64,000 nt of DNA from Prado023 sp963777855 (GCA_963777855.1 CAVZRW010000009.1:124001-188000), one strand, 5' to 3'. Numbered from the stretch's first letter, positions 43,147 through 52,473 are shown. Notes: a model not told the origin generated them from the letters alone. Made by a program: numbers and translations.

Positions 43147-43226
43147 CCGCGGCCGCCCGGTGGCGGGGCGAGACGCTGCGGTGAGGCACTACGGTGTGGC
43201 CCACCTCACAGGGATGGGCGGGCCTG

Positions 43227-44858
43227 ATGAACGTGATGCAGTGGATCACCGCGCTGATGCCAGTGCTGTCCGTCGCCGTGCTCCTGGTGGGCCTGCGCAT
43301 GCCGGCCTCGCGCGCGATGCCCCTGTCCCTGGTGATCACTGTGGTGCTGGCGATGCTCGTCTGGGGCGTGCCGGGCCGGCAGATCAGCGCCTCGATCGTC
43401 GAGGGCCTGGTCATCGCCTCGTCGGTGCTGCTGATCGTCCTGGGAGCCCTGTCCTTCCTCGGGGTGATGCGCGCCAGCGGCAGCCTGTCGCTGATCCGCC
43501 TGGAGTTCCTCAAGGTCAGCCCCGACAGCCGGATCCAGATGCTGTTCGTGGGCTGGTTGCTGGTCTGCTTCCTCGAGGGTGCGGCCGGCTTCGGCACACC
43601 GGCCCCGGTGGCCGCGCCCCTGCTGATCGCCCTCGGGTTCCCGGCCATGGCCGCGGTCTGCCTGGCCCTGATCGCCGATGTCTCGGCGGTCACGTTCGGC
43701 GCCGTGGGCACGCCGATCATCATCGGCATCGGCCAGGGGACGGGCCGCGACTTCACCGACCCGGCTGATGCCGACTTCCTGACCGGGGTGGCGCTGCAGG
43801 CAGCGGCGATCGACATCATCGCCGGCATGACCATCCCGGTCGTGATGCTCTACCTGCTCACCAACGTCTTCGCCGAGGAGAAGGGCCGCAAGCCCTTCGT
43901 CGAGATGGTGCCGCTGGCGATCGTGGCCGCGCTGTCGTTCTCGATCCCCGCCTACCTGTGGACCGCGACGCTCGGTGTCGAGTTCGGCGGGATCCTGGGC
44001 GCGGCCACGGGCATGGCGATCATGTACGGATTCGTGCGGTTCGGGATCCTCGTGCCGAAGGCCGCCTGGTCGGTGACGGCGGGCTACATCGACGACGCCG
44101 AGCTCGAGGAGATGGTGGCCCGGACCTCCGAGGAGGCCGAGGCGGCCCACCTGTCCCCGCTGCAGGTGTGGGCGCCCTACATCCTGCTGACGGTCCTGCT
44201 GCTGGTGACCCGGATCATCGAGGAGCTGGCCACCCTGCTCAACGGGCCGGAGGTCGGGATCGAGGACATCCTGGGCACCGGGATCGCGGCGGGGTACGCA
44301 CCGCTGTACTCGCCCGGGGTGATCTTCCTGGTGGTGAGCGCCCTCACCGTATGGCTGCACGGGGTCTCGTGGGACGCGCTGAAACCCGCGGCCCGGCAGA
44401 CCGGGGTGGCGGTGCTCGGCACCGCGATCGTGCTCGGCGCGGCGGTGCCCATCGTGCGGGTGTTCCTGAACTCCGGCACCAACACCTCCGGCCTGGCCTC
44501 GATGCCCCTGGAGCTGGCCGACACGGCCGCGACCCTGGTCGGCAGCTCCTGGCCGCTGGCGGCCCCCTGGGTGGGGGCACTGGGCTCGTTCGTGTCGGGC
44601 AGTGCCACGTTCAGCCACCTGATGTTCGCCTCCCTGCAGGAGTCCGTGGCGACGTCGGTGGGGGTCGATCCCACGGTGGTCCTGGCCCAGCAGGTGGGTG
44701 GAGCCAACGCCGGCAACATGGTGTGCGTGGTCAACGTGGTGTCGGTGGCCGCGGTCGGCGGGCTGCTGGGCCGCGAGGGCGAGATCATCCGGACCACGGC
44801 GGTCCCGATGGTCATCTACACCGCGCTGTTCGCGGTCATGGGCATGATGCTGGTCTGA
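43227..44858 (+). CDS. lctP: L-lactate permease
   Basis: A 543-residue multi-pass transporter of the lactate permease family (LctP/GlcA type), importing lactate or glycolate with protons. The family block FVGWLLVCFLEGAAGFGTPAPVAAPLLIALGF near residue 110 and VSAVTFGAVGTPIIIGIG are unmistakable, as is the C-terminal GALGSFVSGSATFSHLMFA and QQVGGANAGNMVCVVNVVSVAAVGGL. Start ATG 43227 follows a weak GGGATGGGCGGG; an upstream TACGGT (43190-43195) may be its -10. Lactate dehydrogenase is not in the window. Confidence 0.9.
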   Translation: MNVMQWITALMPVLSVAVLLVGLRMPASRAMPLSLVITVVLAMLVWGVPGRQISASIVEGLVIASSVLLIVLGALSFLGVMRASGSLSLIRLEFLKVSPDSRIQMLFVGWLLVCFLEGAAGFGTPAPVAAPLLIALGFPAMAAVCLALIADVSAVTFGAVGTPIIIGIGQGTGRDFTDPADADFLTGVALQAAAIDIIAGMTIPVVMLYLLTNVFAEEKGRKPFVEMVPLAIVAALSFSIPAYLWTATLGVEFGGILGAATGMAIMYGFVRFGILVPKAAWSVTAGYIDDAELEEMVARTSEEAEAAHLSPLQVWAPYILLTVLLLVTRIIEELATLLNGPEVGIEDILGTGIAAGYAPLYSPGVIFLVVSALTVWLHGVSWDALKPAARQTGVAVLGTAIVLGAAVPIVRVFLNSGTNTSGLASMPLELADTAATLVGSSWPLAAPWVGALGSFVSGSATFSHLMFASLQESVATSVGVDPTVVLAQQVGGANAGNMVCVVNVVSVAAVGGLLGREGEIIRTTAVPMVIYTALFAVMGMMLV

Positions 44859-44860
44859 GG

Positions 44861-45394
44861 GTGGATCAGGTCAGCCCCATCAGGGATCGCGGCGCCCGCG
44901 TGGAGCGGTCCACCCGCGTGGCCGGCGTGTGCCTCATCGTGGGTGCGCTGGTGGCCGTCTACGTCACCGACTACCTGATCAGGCGAAGCGTCACGGTCGG
45001 GTTCGGGCTCTTCGCCGGGTACGAGGTGGCGGGGCGGATCATGGCCCCGACCGGGGCGACGCTGATCGCCGCCTCACTCGTCGCGCGCGCACTGGCCCGC
45101 CCGTTCAGCAGTCCCTCGCCCCGTGCCCACCTCCTGGCCGGCCTGGCCCTCCTCGGCGTCGGACTGCTCAGGATCACCCTCGGCACGGTGGTGCTCACCT
45201 TCGGCACCGGCCTCCTCGGGGCGACGTCGACCGCGGGCATGCTCGTCCTCGAGTTCGTCGCCCGCGTCGTCTCACTCGTGGCGCTGCCGCTGGCCGTGGC
45301 CCTGCTCGCCACCCACCCCCTGGTCAGGCTGGCCCACACGTGGCAGGCGGGCGCCCTGTCAGGCGGACCGCCCGACCTCGAGTCCCTGGACTAA
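44861..45394 (+). CDS. Four-helix membrane protein downstream of lactate permease
   Basis: A 177-residue membrane protein with about four hydrophobic helices (VCLIVGALVAVYVTDYLI, GATLIAASLVARAL, LLAGLALLGVGLLRITLG, VARVVSLVALPLAVALLA). GTG 44861 is two bases after the permease stop, so it is surely in the same transcript. No family recognised. Likely an accessory of the transporter or an unrelated membrane protein; inference from position only. Confidence 0.6.
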   Translation: MDQVSPIRDRGARVERSTRVAGVCLIVGALVAVYVTDYLIRRSVTVGFGLFAGYEVAGRIMAPTGATLIAASLVARALARPFSSPSPRAHLLAGLALLGVGLLRITLGTVVLTFGTGLLGATSTAGMLVLEFVARVVSLVALPLAVALLATHPLVRLAHTWQAGALSGGPPDLESLD

Positions 45395-45408
45395 TCTGCC
45401 GTCGTGTT

Positions 45409-46464
45409 CTAGGCCTGCACCGGTTCGGCAGCCGGAGGTTGCGCCGGGTCAGGTTCGGCGTCCTCGGGCCGCCGGCCGGGGGCCCGATCGGGGACGAGCC
45501 GCTCGATGAGGCGACCGATCGGGCCCAGGAACCAGATCAGGACCAGGGCCGTCGACAGGTTGAAGACCGTGTGGGCCATGGCGAACTGGCGAGGCGTCTC
45601 GGCGGCCCGGCGCTCGAGGCCGCTGAGCTCGGGATGGCTGGGGGACAGGGCCACGGCCGCGTCGACCAGGACGTCGATGAAGAACAGCCACACCAGCGCG
45701 CCGAGCACGTTGACCAGCACGTGGAACACCGCGGTGCGCACAGCCTCAGGAGGCTTGCCGATGGCGGCGATGCCCGCTGTCACGCACGTGCCGATGTTCG
45801 AGCCGATGATGATCGCCACCCCGGCCTCGAGCGGGATCAGGCCCTCGCTGGCCAGGGCGATCGCCACGCCCGTGGCGGCGGTCGAGGACTGCACGAGCGC
45901 CGTGAACGCCGCGCCCACGAGGACGCCCAGCAGGGGGGAGGAGAGCGACTCCATGGCCGACAGGAACGGCTCGAAGGTGCGCAGCGGTCGCACCGCCTCG
46001 CCCATCAGCTCCATGCCGAGGAACACCAGGCCCAGGCCCAGCACCACCGTGCCGACCAGTCGCCCGGCGCCCCCGCGGGCCAGCCGGCTGAGCACGTAGC
46101 CGCAGAACAGCATCGCCATCCCGAGCAGCGAGGTGTCGAAGGCGATCACCTGGGCGGTGAAGGTGGTGCCCACGTTGGCGCCCAGGACCACGCCCAGCGA
46201 CTGGGTGAAGGTCAGCATCCCGCCGCTGACCAGGCCGATGGCGATGACGGTGGTGATCGTCGAGGACTGCAGCAGGATGGTGGCCGCGGCCCCGGTGAGC
46301 AGCCCGGTGAACCGGTTGGTGGTCAGGCGGCCGACCAGGCGCTTGAGGCCGTCGCCGGACTGGGCCTGCAGGGCCCTGGTCAGGGTGTCCAGGCCGAGCA
46401 GGAAGACGGCGATGCCGCCGAGCAGCGCGATCGTCGTGTCGGCGAACGGGAGGCGGTCGTTCAC
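45409..46464 (-). CDS. Na+/phosphate cotransporter family protein
   Basis: A 351-residue PF02690-type transporter with the duplicated QSST motifs that line the transport site: AATILLQSSTITTVIAIGL and FTALVQSSTAATGVAIAL, plus the paired GANVGTTFTA and GSNIGTCVTAGI segments. Lacks the C-terminal PhoU-like domain common in longer members. A minus-strand TACGGT ends 7 nt before the GTG, so it is a leaderless start. Converges with the lactate-permease partner gene, 14 bp apart. Confidence 0.88.
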   Translation of the reverse strand: MNDRLPFADTTIALLGGIAVFLLGLDTLTRALQAQSGDGLKRLVGRLTTNRFTGLLTGAAATILLQSSTITTVIAIGLVSGGMLTFTQSLGVVLGANVGTTFTAQVIAFDTSLLGMAMLFCGYVLSRLARGGAGRLVGTVVLGLGLVFLGMELMGEAVRPLRTFEPFLSAMESLSSPLLGVLVGAAFTALVQSSTAATGVAIALASEGLIPLEAGVAIIIGSNIGTCVTAGIAAIGKPPEAVRTAVFHVLVNVLGALVWLFFIDVLVDAAVALSPSHPELSGLERRAAETPRQFAMAHTVFNLSTALVLIWFLGPIGRLIERLVPDRAPGRRPEDAEPDPAQPPAAEPVQA

Positions 46465-46471
46465 GTCGTGG

Positions 46472-46477
46472 ACCGTA
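46472..46477 (-). promoter_or_regulatory. -10 box of a leaderless promoter (TACGGT)
   Basis: Minus-strand TACGGT, 7 nt before the GTG at 46464. Confidence 0.5.
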
Positions 46478-46658
46478 GCCGCCGATCAGCCCGGCCGGGG
46501 GGTGCGTCACCGAAGGTTCGGCCAACGCTCATCCGCCGGTCCCTGGGGGGTCGGCCACGGTCCAGACGACGCCCGCGGTGGGGGCAGTGCACGGCCCGCG
46601 GCGGGGCGCTGGCACTCTTGGGGCATCGGGACCAGACGGACCCAGCCTTGGAGGCGCC

Positions 46659-47843
46659 ATGCCGCAGGCACAGGCAGAGCGGGTCATGGCCCGCATCCAC
46701 GGTCACCGGGTGGCCTACCGCACCGCAGGTGACCCGGCGGGGCCCGTGCTGCTGCTCATCCACGGGATCACCAGCAGCAGCGCCACCTGGGAGCCGGTGA
46801 TCCCGGCCCTGGCCGCGCACTCGCTGGTGATCGCCCCGGACCTCTTCGGCCACGGAGACTCCGACAACCCCCGGGCCGACTACTCGCTGGGCGGATTCGC
46901 CACCCAGGTCCGCGACCTGCTCGAGCACCTCGGCCACGACCGGGCCACCATCGTGGGCCACTCGCTCGGCGGTGGCGTCGCCATGCAGTTCGCCTACCAG
47001 TACTTCGAGCACTGCGAGCGGCTGGTCCTGGTGGACAGCGGTGGCTTCGGCCGTGAGGTCAGCATGGCCCTGCGCGCCGGCACCATGCCCGGGGTCGAGC
47101 TGATCCTGCCGGTGATCGCCAACCGGCACGTGCGCAACGCCGCGATGGCTGCCAGCCATGCGCTCTCCCGGCTGCCGATGCGGCCCCGGCCGCGGCCCTC
47201 GGCCGTCGAGGTGGCCCGCGGCTACTCCACGCTGGCTGAGAGCCCGGCCCGTACCGCCTTCGTGCACACCCTGCGCAGTGTCGTGGAGCCCGGCGGCCAG
47301 CGGGTGACGGCCGTCGACCGGCTCTACCTGGGGGAGGGTCGGCCCACGCTGATCGTCTGGGGCGCCCGGGACACGGTGATCCCTGTCGCGCACGCCCACC
47401 ACGCCCATGAGGTGATCCCGGGCAGCGTGCTGGAGATCTTCGAGCAGTCCGAGCACTTCCCGCACATGGACGAGCCCGCGCGGTTCGCCCGGGTGCTCAA
47501 CGGCTTCCTGGACTCGACCGAGCCGATGCGCCTGGATCGCGCCACGGTGCGTGCCCGGATGACCCAGCGTGCCGCTGAGATCGCTGCTGGCGACCACGCT
47601 GCGGCGCTCGCCGAGGCCGCGGAGCTCGCCGAACCGGGCAGCCCAGGCACCGACCAGCCCTCAGCGGCAGGGGGCGGCGCGCCAACGGCCGCCAGCGCCA
47701 GCGGACCTCCTGACGACAGCCCGGCCAACGCGGCGCCCGGCCGGAGCCCGGCCGACGCCGCGCGCGGACAGGGCCCGGCCACGTCCGCAGCCGAGGCATC
47801 GCCCACCAGCGCCACCGCACCGGCGCGCGGTGCCCCTGGATGA
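46659..47843 (+). CDS. Alpha/beta hydrolase
   Basis: A 394-residue protein: a hydrolase domain (about 1-300) with the oxyanion HGITSSS, the nucleophile elbow VGHSLGGG, TLIVWGARDTVIP carrying the acid residue and EQSEHFPHMDEPARF with the catalytic His, followed by an unusually long Ala/Pro/Ser-rich tail (about 300-394) of no recognisable fold. Substrate unknown. GGAGG lies 4 nt before the ATG. Its ATGA overlap with rsmD puts it at the head of the rsmD-coaD transcript. The tail composition is unlike the domain and may be a linker that lost its partner. Confidence 0.8.
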   Translation: MPQAQAERVMARIHGHRVAYRTAGDPAGPVLLLIHGITSSSATWEPVIPALAAHSLVIAPDLFGHGDSDNPRADYSLGGFATQVRDLLEHLGHDRATIVGHSLGGGVAMQFAYQYFEHCERLVLVDSGGFGREVSMALRAGTMPGVELILPVIANRHVRNAAMAASHALSRLPMRPRPRPSAVEVARGYSTLAESPARTAFVHTLRSVVEPGGQRVTAVDRLYLGEGRPTLIVWGARDTVIPVAHAHHAHEVIPGSVLEIFEQSEHFPHMDEPARFARVLNGFLDSTEPMRLDRATVRARMTQRAAEIAAGDHAAALAEAAELAEPGSPGTDQPSAAGGGAPTAASASGPPDDSPANAAPGRSPADAARGQGPATSAAEASPTSATAPARGAPG

Positions 47844-48409
47844 CCCGGATCATCGCCGGCAGCGCGCGGGGGCGCCGCCTGAAGGTGCCCCCTGCCGGGA
47901 CCCGGCCCACGCCTGACCGCGTGCGCGAGTCGATGTTCGCCACCCTGGACCACATGCTCGACGGCTTCAGCGGCCTGCGCGTGCTGGACCTCTTCGCCGG
48001 CTCCGGCGCCCTCGGCCTCGAGGCCGCCAGCCGCGGGGCCACGGAGGTGCTCCTCGTCGAGCGCGACCGGGCCAGCGCCGCGGTGGCGCGCGCGAACGCG
48101 GGGGTCGTGGGCGCGCCGGGCATGCGTGTGGTGGCCAGCCCGGTCTCGGCGTTCCTGTCCGGGGCCCCGAGCGAGTTCGACCTCGTGCTGGCCGACCCGC
48201 CGTACGCGGTCACCGCCGCCGAGGTCGAGGCGGTGCTCGCCCGGCTCGTGGCCGGGTGGCTGGCCCCGGACGCCGTGGTCGTCGTGGAGCGAGCCACGCG
48301 CGGCGGGGAGTTCGGCTGGCCCGACGGGCTCGTGGCGCTGCGCCGATCGACGTACGGGGAGACGGTCCTTTGGTACGGTCAGCGTGCGCCCGAGGGAGAG
48401 GACCCATGA
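47840..48409 (+). CDS. rsmD: 16S rRNA (guanine(966)-N(2))-methyltransferase
   Basis: A 189-residue SAM-dependent methyltransferase. TRIIAGSARGRRLKVPP, TRPTPDRVRESMFATLDHM, VLDLFAGSGALGLEAASRGA (SAM site) and the catalytic DLVLADPPYAVT are all present. Overlaps both neighbours by ATGA and is followed by coaD as in most actinobacteria. Confidence 0.92.
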   Translation: MTRIIAGSARGRRLKVPPAGTRPTPDRVRESMFATLDHMLDGFSGLRVLDLFAGSGALGLEAASRGATEVLLVERDRASAAVARANAGVVGAPGMRVVASPVSAFLSGAPSEFDLVLADPPYAVTAAEVEAVLARLVAGWLAPDAVVVVERATRGGEFGWPDGLVALRRSTYGETVLWYGQRAPEGEDP

Positions 48410-48888
48410 TGCGCCGAGCTGTGTGCCCGGGATCCTTCGACCCTGTGACCAACGGTCACATCGACGTCTTCACCCGGGCGGCGGCCCTGTTCGACGAGGT
48501 GACGGTCGGGGTGCTGATCAACAAGAAGAAGTCCTCGCTGTTCTCCGTGGAGGAGCGCATCGAGATGCTCACCCGGGAGCTGGCCCACGTGCCCAACGTG
48601 CGCGTCGACAGCTTCCACGGCCTGCTCGTCGACTACTGCCGCGAGCACGAGATCAGCGCGATCGTGAAGGGCCTGCGGGCGATCACCGACTTCGACTACG
48701 AGCTGCAGATGGCCCAGATGAACCACGGCCTGGCCGGGATCGAGACCCTGTTCGTCACGACGAACCCGCTGTACTCCTACCTGTCGTCCTCGCTGGTCAA
48801 GGAGGTCGCGACGTATGGTGGTGACGTCACCGGCCTGATCCCCGACGGCGTCCACGCCGCGCTCAAGGCCAAGCTCGCAGACCTGTGA
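48406..48888 (+). CDS. coaD: Phosphopantetheine adenylyltransferase
   Basis: Penultimate step of coenzyme A synthesis. The 160 residues have the nucleotidyltransferase motif AVCPGSFDPVTNGHIDVF (TNGH) at the start, and FHGLLVDYCREHEISAIVKGLRAITDFDYE, MAQMNHGLAGIETLFVTT and YSYLSSSLVKEVA further on. Coupled to rsmD. Normal length. Confidence 0.95.
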   Translation: MMRRAVCPGSFDPVTNGHIDVFTRAAALFDEVTVGVLINKKKSSLFSVEERIEMLTRELAHVPNVRVDSFHGLLVDYCREHEISAIVKGLRAITDFDYELQMAQMNHGLAGIETLFVTTNPLYSYLSSSLVKEVATYGGDVTGLIPDGVHAALKAKLADL

Positions 48889-48901
48889 CCCGAGGAGCAC
48901 G

Positions 48902-49453
48902 ATGAGCCACGACGCGGCCGGAGGGCTGGACCCCCGCACGGCGGACGTCTACACCGTCCTCGACGACCTGTCCGACATGGTCGAGGCCGCCCGCGCCATG
49001 CCGATGTCGGACAAGTGCGTCGTGAACCGCAACGAGGTGCTCGACCTGCTCGACGCCATCCGCCAGATGCTGCCCGTCTCCGTGCAGGAGGCTGAGGAGT
49101 TGCTCGCCGACCGGGTGGGCGTGGTCGAGGAGGGCTACCGCGAGGCCGAGCGGATCATCGCCGAGGCCAACGGCCAGGTCGAGCTGCTGCTCCAGCAGGG
49201 CTCGGCCCAGCAGGCCCGGCTGGTCAGCACCCACGAGGTGACCCAGGCCGCCATCGTCGAGGCCGACGCGATCCGCCAGCAGGCCATCGCCGAGGCAGAG
49301 CAGATGCGCCAGGAGGTCGACGGCTACGTCGAGGACAAGTTCGCGGCCTTCGAGGCGAGCCTGACCAAGACCCTCTCGGCGGTCCAGCGCGGCCGCGAGC
49401 GCATCCGCGAGCGCTACGGGTACACGCCTCCCGGCGACGGCTACGAGAGCTGA
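48902..49453 (+). CDS. Coiled-coil protein, DivIVA/ATP synthase b-like
   Basis: A 183-residue largely helical protein. An N-terminal ~80 residues with NRNEVLDLLDAIRQMLPVSV resemble the start of DivIVA-like proteins; the rest is a long coiled coil rich in Glu, Gln and Ala (EEGYREAERIIAEANGQVELLLQQGS). No membrane segment. GAGGAG precedes the ATG by 5 nt and the gene follows coaD by 13 bp. A homologous gene between coaD and DUF177 is widespread in actinobacteria; its role, possibly at the cell pole or septum, is inferred from the fold alone. Confidence 0.6.
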   Translation: MSHDAAGGLDPRTADVYTVLDDLSDMVEAARAMPMSDKCVVNRNEVLDLLDAIRQMLPVSVQEAEELLADRVGVVEEGYREAERIIAEANGQVELLLQQGSAQQARLVSTHEVTQAAIVEADAIRQQAIAEAEQMRQEVDGYVEDKFAAFEASLTKTLSAVQRGRERIRERYGYTPPGDGYES

Positions 49454-49551
49454 TCCGGAAGGCGGCTGGCACCCCGGGGCGCATCGTCGCCGCCTGCGGG
49501 GCACCGCAGTTGCGGCCCGCTCGGCATTTCGCAGGCCAGCAGCCCCTGCGC

Positions 49552-49557
49552 TACCCT
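49552..49557 (+). promoter_or_regulatory. -10 box of a leaderless promoter (TACCCT)
   Basis: TACCCT ends 6 nt before the GTG at 49564. Confidence 0.45.
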
Positions 49558-49563
49558 TGACTG

Positions 49564-50148
49564 GTGGCCCTCACGCCGAGGGCCATTCGTGTGATGCCAT
49601 CGGGAAGGTCCATGTCCAGCCTCGATCCGCGCAACCCGCTCGTCCTGGATGTCCGGGACCTCGGGCGACGTGCCGGGTCGATGATGGAGGTGGACCGCAC
49701 GGTCCCCGCACCCGCCGAGCTCGGTGGTGGCGTGGCCGTGGTGCCCACGGGCTCCGACGTGGGACTCGTCCTGCGGCTGGAGTCGGTGGTGGAGGGCGTG
49801 CTGGTGTCGGGGACCTCGTCGGTCACCGTCACCGGCGAGTGTGCGCGGTGCCTGGATCCGGTCGAGTGGGACGAGACCGTTCCGTTCACCGAGCTCTTCC
49901 TCTACGAGCCGGATCCCGAGGATGAGGAGCTGCCCGTCCTGGACGGGGACTTCCTCGACCTCGAGCCGGTCGTGCGCGACGCCGTGGTGCTCGCACTGCC
50001 GCTGGCTCCGCTGTGCCGGCCGGACTGCCCCGGCCTGTGCGTGGAGTGCGGAGCACGACTGGCCGACGACCCGTCCCACGGGCACGACCTGATCGACCCC
50101 CGGTGGGCAGCGCTCACCGGCCTGGATACGACTGAGAAGGAAGACTGA
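49564..50148 (+). CDS. DUF177 (YceD-like) protein, 23S rRNA accumulation factor
   Basis: A 194-residue DUF177 protein. The core (NPLVLDVRDLGRRAGSMMEV through CLDPVEWDETVPFTELFLYEP) ends with CRPDCPGLCVECGARLADDPSHGHDLIDPRW, a four-cysteine zinc-binding-like segment. Homologues in E. coli and plants are needed for 23S rRNA and ribosome accumulation and are co-transcribed with rpmF, as here. The GTG at 49564 is set by the -10 box; an alternative ATG at 49612 follows GGAAGG and matches the family start more closely. Confidence 0.85.
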   Translation: MALTPRAIRVMPSGRSMSSLDPRNPLVLDVRDLGRRAGSMMEVDRTVPAPAELGGGVAVVPTGSDVGLVLRLESVVEGVLVSGTSSVTVTGECARCLDPVEWDETVPFTELFLYEPDPEDEELPVLDGDFLDLEPVVRDAVVLALPLAPLCRPDCPGLCVECGARLADDPSHGHDLIDPRWAALTGLDTTEKED

Positions 50149-50149
50149 C

Positions 50150-50323
50150 GTGGCTGTTCCGAAGCGGAAGATGTCCCGCTCCAACACGCGCGCCCGCCGC
50201 AGCCAGTGGAAGGCGGCCCCGATCACCCTCGTGCTGTGCGACCGGTGCAAGGCCCAGAAGCTGCCGCACACGGCGTGCCCGACCTGCGGCACCTACGCCA
50301 AGCGCCAAGTTCTCGACGTCTGA
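50150..50323 (+). CDS. rpmF: 50S ribosomal protein L32
   Basis: A 57-residue L32: AVPKRKMSRSNTRARRSQW at the N-terminus and the zinc-ribbon pairs LCDRCKAQKLPHTACPTCGTY. GAAGGAAG lies upstream of the GTG, one base after the DUF177 stop. All four cysteines are present. Confidence 0.95.
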   Translation: MAVPKRKMSRSNTRARRSQWKAAPITLVLCDRCKAQKLPHTACPTCGTYAKRQVLDV

Positions 50324-50331
50324 GCCGGCGC

Positions 50332-51042
50332 GTGTCCGCACGCGACGATCTCGACGTCCTGGCCACGCGCCTCGGGGTCCCCATCGACCACGAGGCGCTT
50401 CGCCATGCCCTGACGCACCGCTCGTACTCCTACGAGCACGGCGGGATCCCGCACAACGAGCGCCTCGAGTTCCTCGGCGACTCGGTGCTGGGCCTGGTCG
50501 TGACCGATGCGCTGTTCCGCACCCACCCCGACCTGCCGGAGAGCAAGCTGGCCAAGTTCCGCGCGGCCGTGGTCAACTCCCGCGCGCTGGCCGACATCGC
50601 CCGGGGCCTGGGAGTGGGGGAGTTCCTGCTGCTCGGCCGCGGTGAGGAGGCCACCGGCGGCCGGGACAAGTCCTCGATCCTGGCCGATGCCACGGAGGCC
50701 CTGATCGGCGCGGTGTACATCAGCAACGGCCTGGCTGAGGCCACCGGCCTGGTGCACCGGCTCGTGGACCCGCTCATGGCCGAGGCCGCAAGCCTGGGCG
50801 CCGGGTTGGACTGGAAGACCTCGCTGCAGGAGCTCGGCGCCCGCAGCGGGGCCGGCGTGCCCGCCTACGAGGTCACCTCGACCGGTCCGGACCACGCCCG
50901 CACATTCCACGCGCTGGTGCGCGTGGGCGACGACGTGCAGGGCGAGGGTGTCGGGCCCTCGAAGAAGCACGCCGAGCAGCATGCCGCCGCCGCGGCCTAC
51001 GCGGCCCTGAGCCTCGTCGTCGACGGCGCCACCGCGGGCTGA
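50332..51042 (+). CDS. rnc: Ribonuclease III
   Basis: A 236-residue double-stranded RNA endonuclease for rRNA processing. The nuclease signature NERLEFLGDSVLGLVVTDALF, DKSSILADATEALIGAVYI, and a C-terminal double-stranded RNA-binding domain (DWKTSLQELGARSGAGVPAY, GEGVGPSKKHAEQHAAAAAY) are complete. GTG 50332 is 8 nt after rpmF, part of the DUF177-rpmF-rnc-mutM string. Confidence 0.95.
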   Translation: MSARDDLDVLATRLGVPIDHEALRHALTHRSYSYEHGGIPHNERLEFLGDSVLGLVVTDALFRTHPDLPESKLAKFRAAVVNSRALADIARGLGVGEFLLLGRGEEATGGRDKSSILADATEALIGAVYISNGLAEATGLVHRLVDPLMAEAASLGAGLDWKTSLQELGARSGAGVPAYEVTSTGPDHARTFHALVRVGDDVQGEGVGPSKKHAEQHAAAAAYAALSLVVDGATAG

Positions 51043-51053
51043 CCCACCGCGCC

Positions 51054-52013
51054 ATGCCCGAACTGCCCGAGGTCGAGGTCGTCCGACGCGGTCTCGCGGC
51101 CCACGTGACCGATGCCCGGGTGCTGGCCGCGCGGTCGTTGCACCCGCGCACCACCCGGCGGCAGGCCGGGGGAGCCGCGGAGTTCGAGGCCCGGCTGACC
51201 GGGCGCACGCTGACCGGCACCGGCCGGCGCGGCAAGTTCCTCTGGCTGACCACCGACGACCCCGACCTGGTGCTCGCCGCGCACCTCGGGATGAGCGGGC
51301 AGTTCCGCGTGGACGACCCGACCGGAGCGGTGATCGAGGTCGGGTCGGACGAGCCCACGCAGCCCGTCGAAGCCGCCGCCACCGGCCCGGCAGCCCCGGG
51401 CGATCCCGCGGTCGCCGTGCCGGGCGCCCATCCGCACGCACGCGCCCGGTTCGACCTCGACCGGGGCACCCTGTGGTTCCTCGACCAGCGCACGTTCGGC
51501 TGGCTGCTGGCCACCGACCTGGTCGACGGCCCCTCCGGCGACCGGGTTCCCGAGGTGGTCGCCGGGATCGCCCGCGACCCGGCCGATCCGCTGTTCGACC
51601 CGGCTGTCACCGCCCGGCGGATGCGCACCCATCGGGTGGAGGTCAAGCGCCTGCTGCTGGACCAGTCGCTGATCTCGGGGATCGGCAACATCTACGCCGA
51701 CGAGGCGCTGTGGCGGGCCGGGATCCACCCGCGTCGGCGAGCCGACCGGCTCCCGCAGGGCCAGGTCGTGGGTCTGCTCGAGCACGCGGCGAGCGTGATG
51801 GCCGAGGCGCTGGCGGAGGGGGGCACCTCCTTCGACAGCCTGTACGTGAACGTCAACGGTCGCTCCGGGTACTTCGGCCGGGGCCTTCAGGCATACGGCC
51901 GCCAGGGCCTGCCGTGCGCCCGCTGCGGCACGCCGATCCTGCGCGAGCGGTTCATGAACCGCTCCAGCCACCTCTGCCCGACGTGTCAGCGCCCGCCGCG
52001 CGGGTCACACTAG
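51054..52013 (+). CDS. mutM: Formamidopyrimidine-DNA glycosylase
   Basis: Removes oxidised purines. The 319 residues begin MPELPEVEVVRRGLAAH with catalytic Pro2 and Glu3, the GRRGKFLWL lysine follows, and the C-terminal zinc finger is CARCGTPILRERFMNRSSHLCPTCQ. An insert of about 25 residues (VDDPTGAVIEVGSDEPTQ onward) makes it slightly longer than usual. Downstream of rnc by 11 bp. Confidence 0.93.
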   Translation: MPELPEVEVVRRGLAAHVTDARVLAARSLHPRTTRRQAGGAAEFEARLTGRTLTGTGRRGKFLWLTTDDPDLVLAAHLGMSGQFRVDDPTGAVIEVGSDEPTQPVEAAATGPAAPGDPAVAVPGAHPHARARFDLDRGTLWFLDQRTFGWLLATDLVDGPSGDRVPEVVAGIARDPADPLFDPAVTARRMRTHRVEVKRLLLDQSLISGIGNIYADEALWRAGIHPRRRADRLPQGQVVGLLEHAASVMAEALAEGGTSFDSLYVNVNGRSGYFGRGLQAYGRQGLPCARCGTPILRERFMNRSSHLCPTCQRPPRGSH

Positions 52014-52017
52014 GCCG

Positions 52018-52317
52018 ATGGAATCCGCCGACCCGGTGCGCCTGACCGCCGCCGTCCACGGGTACGTCCAGGGCGTGGGCTTCCGGTGGTCCACCCGCGC
52101 GTACGCGATGACGCTCAAGCTGGTCGGCGTTGCCGAGAACCTGCCCGACGGTCGGGTGGAGGTCGTCGCAGAGGGCTCGCGCGAGGACTGCCAGAAGCTG
52201 CTCGACTGGCTTGGCGGGACCGGGTCGCGATTGGTGCGCCGGCCCGGCCGGGTCGACCGGATAGACACCCGATGGGGCCCAGCCGGTGGGGGATTCCGCT
52301 CGTTCACCTGTCGGTAG
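52018..52317 (+). CDS. acyP: Acylphosphatase
   Basis: A 99-residue acylphosphatase. The signature HGYVQGVGFRWSTRAYA contains the catalytic arginine, and the phosphate loop and Asn are in GVAENLPDGRVEVVAEG. Starts 4 bp after mutM. In actinobacteria it commonly precedes smc. Confidence 0.92.
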   Translation: MESADPVRLTAAVHGYVQGVGFRWSTRAYAMTLKLVGVAENLPDGRVEVVAEGSREDCQKLLDWLGGTGSRLVRRPGRVDRIDTRWGPAGGGFRSFTCR

Positions 52318-52473
52318 CGCTGGCCCCGTGCACTGATCGGGGGATCTATCGGTTCGACATATCGTGTCGCTTGACCCGCGCCCCTCGGGCTGTCACTCTT
52401 GAATGCGGTCCACGCATCCGGTGGGATGCGGTCCGGTGGTGATGCGGTCGAGTGTTGATGCGGCAGGAGTCTC

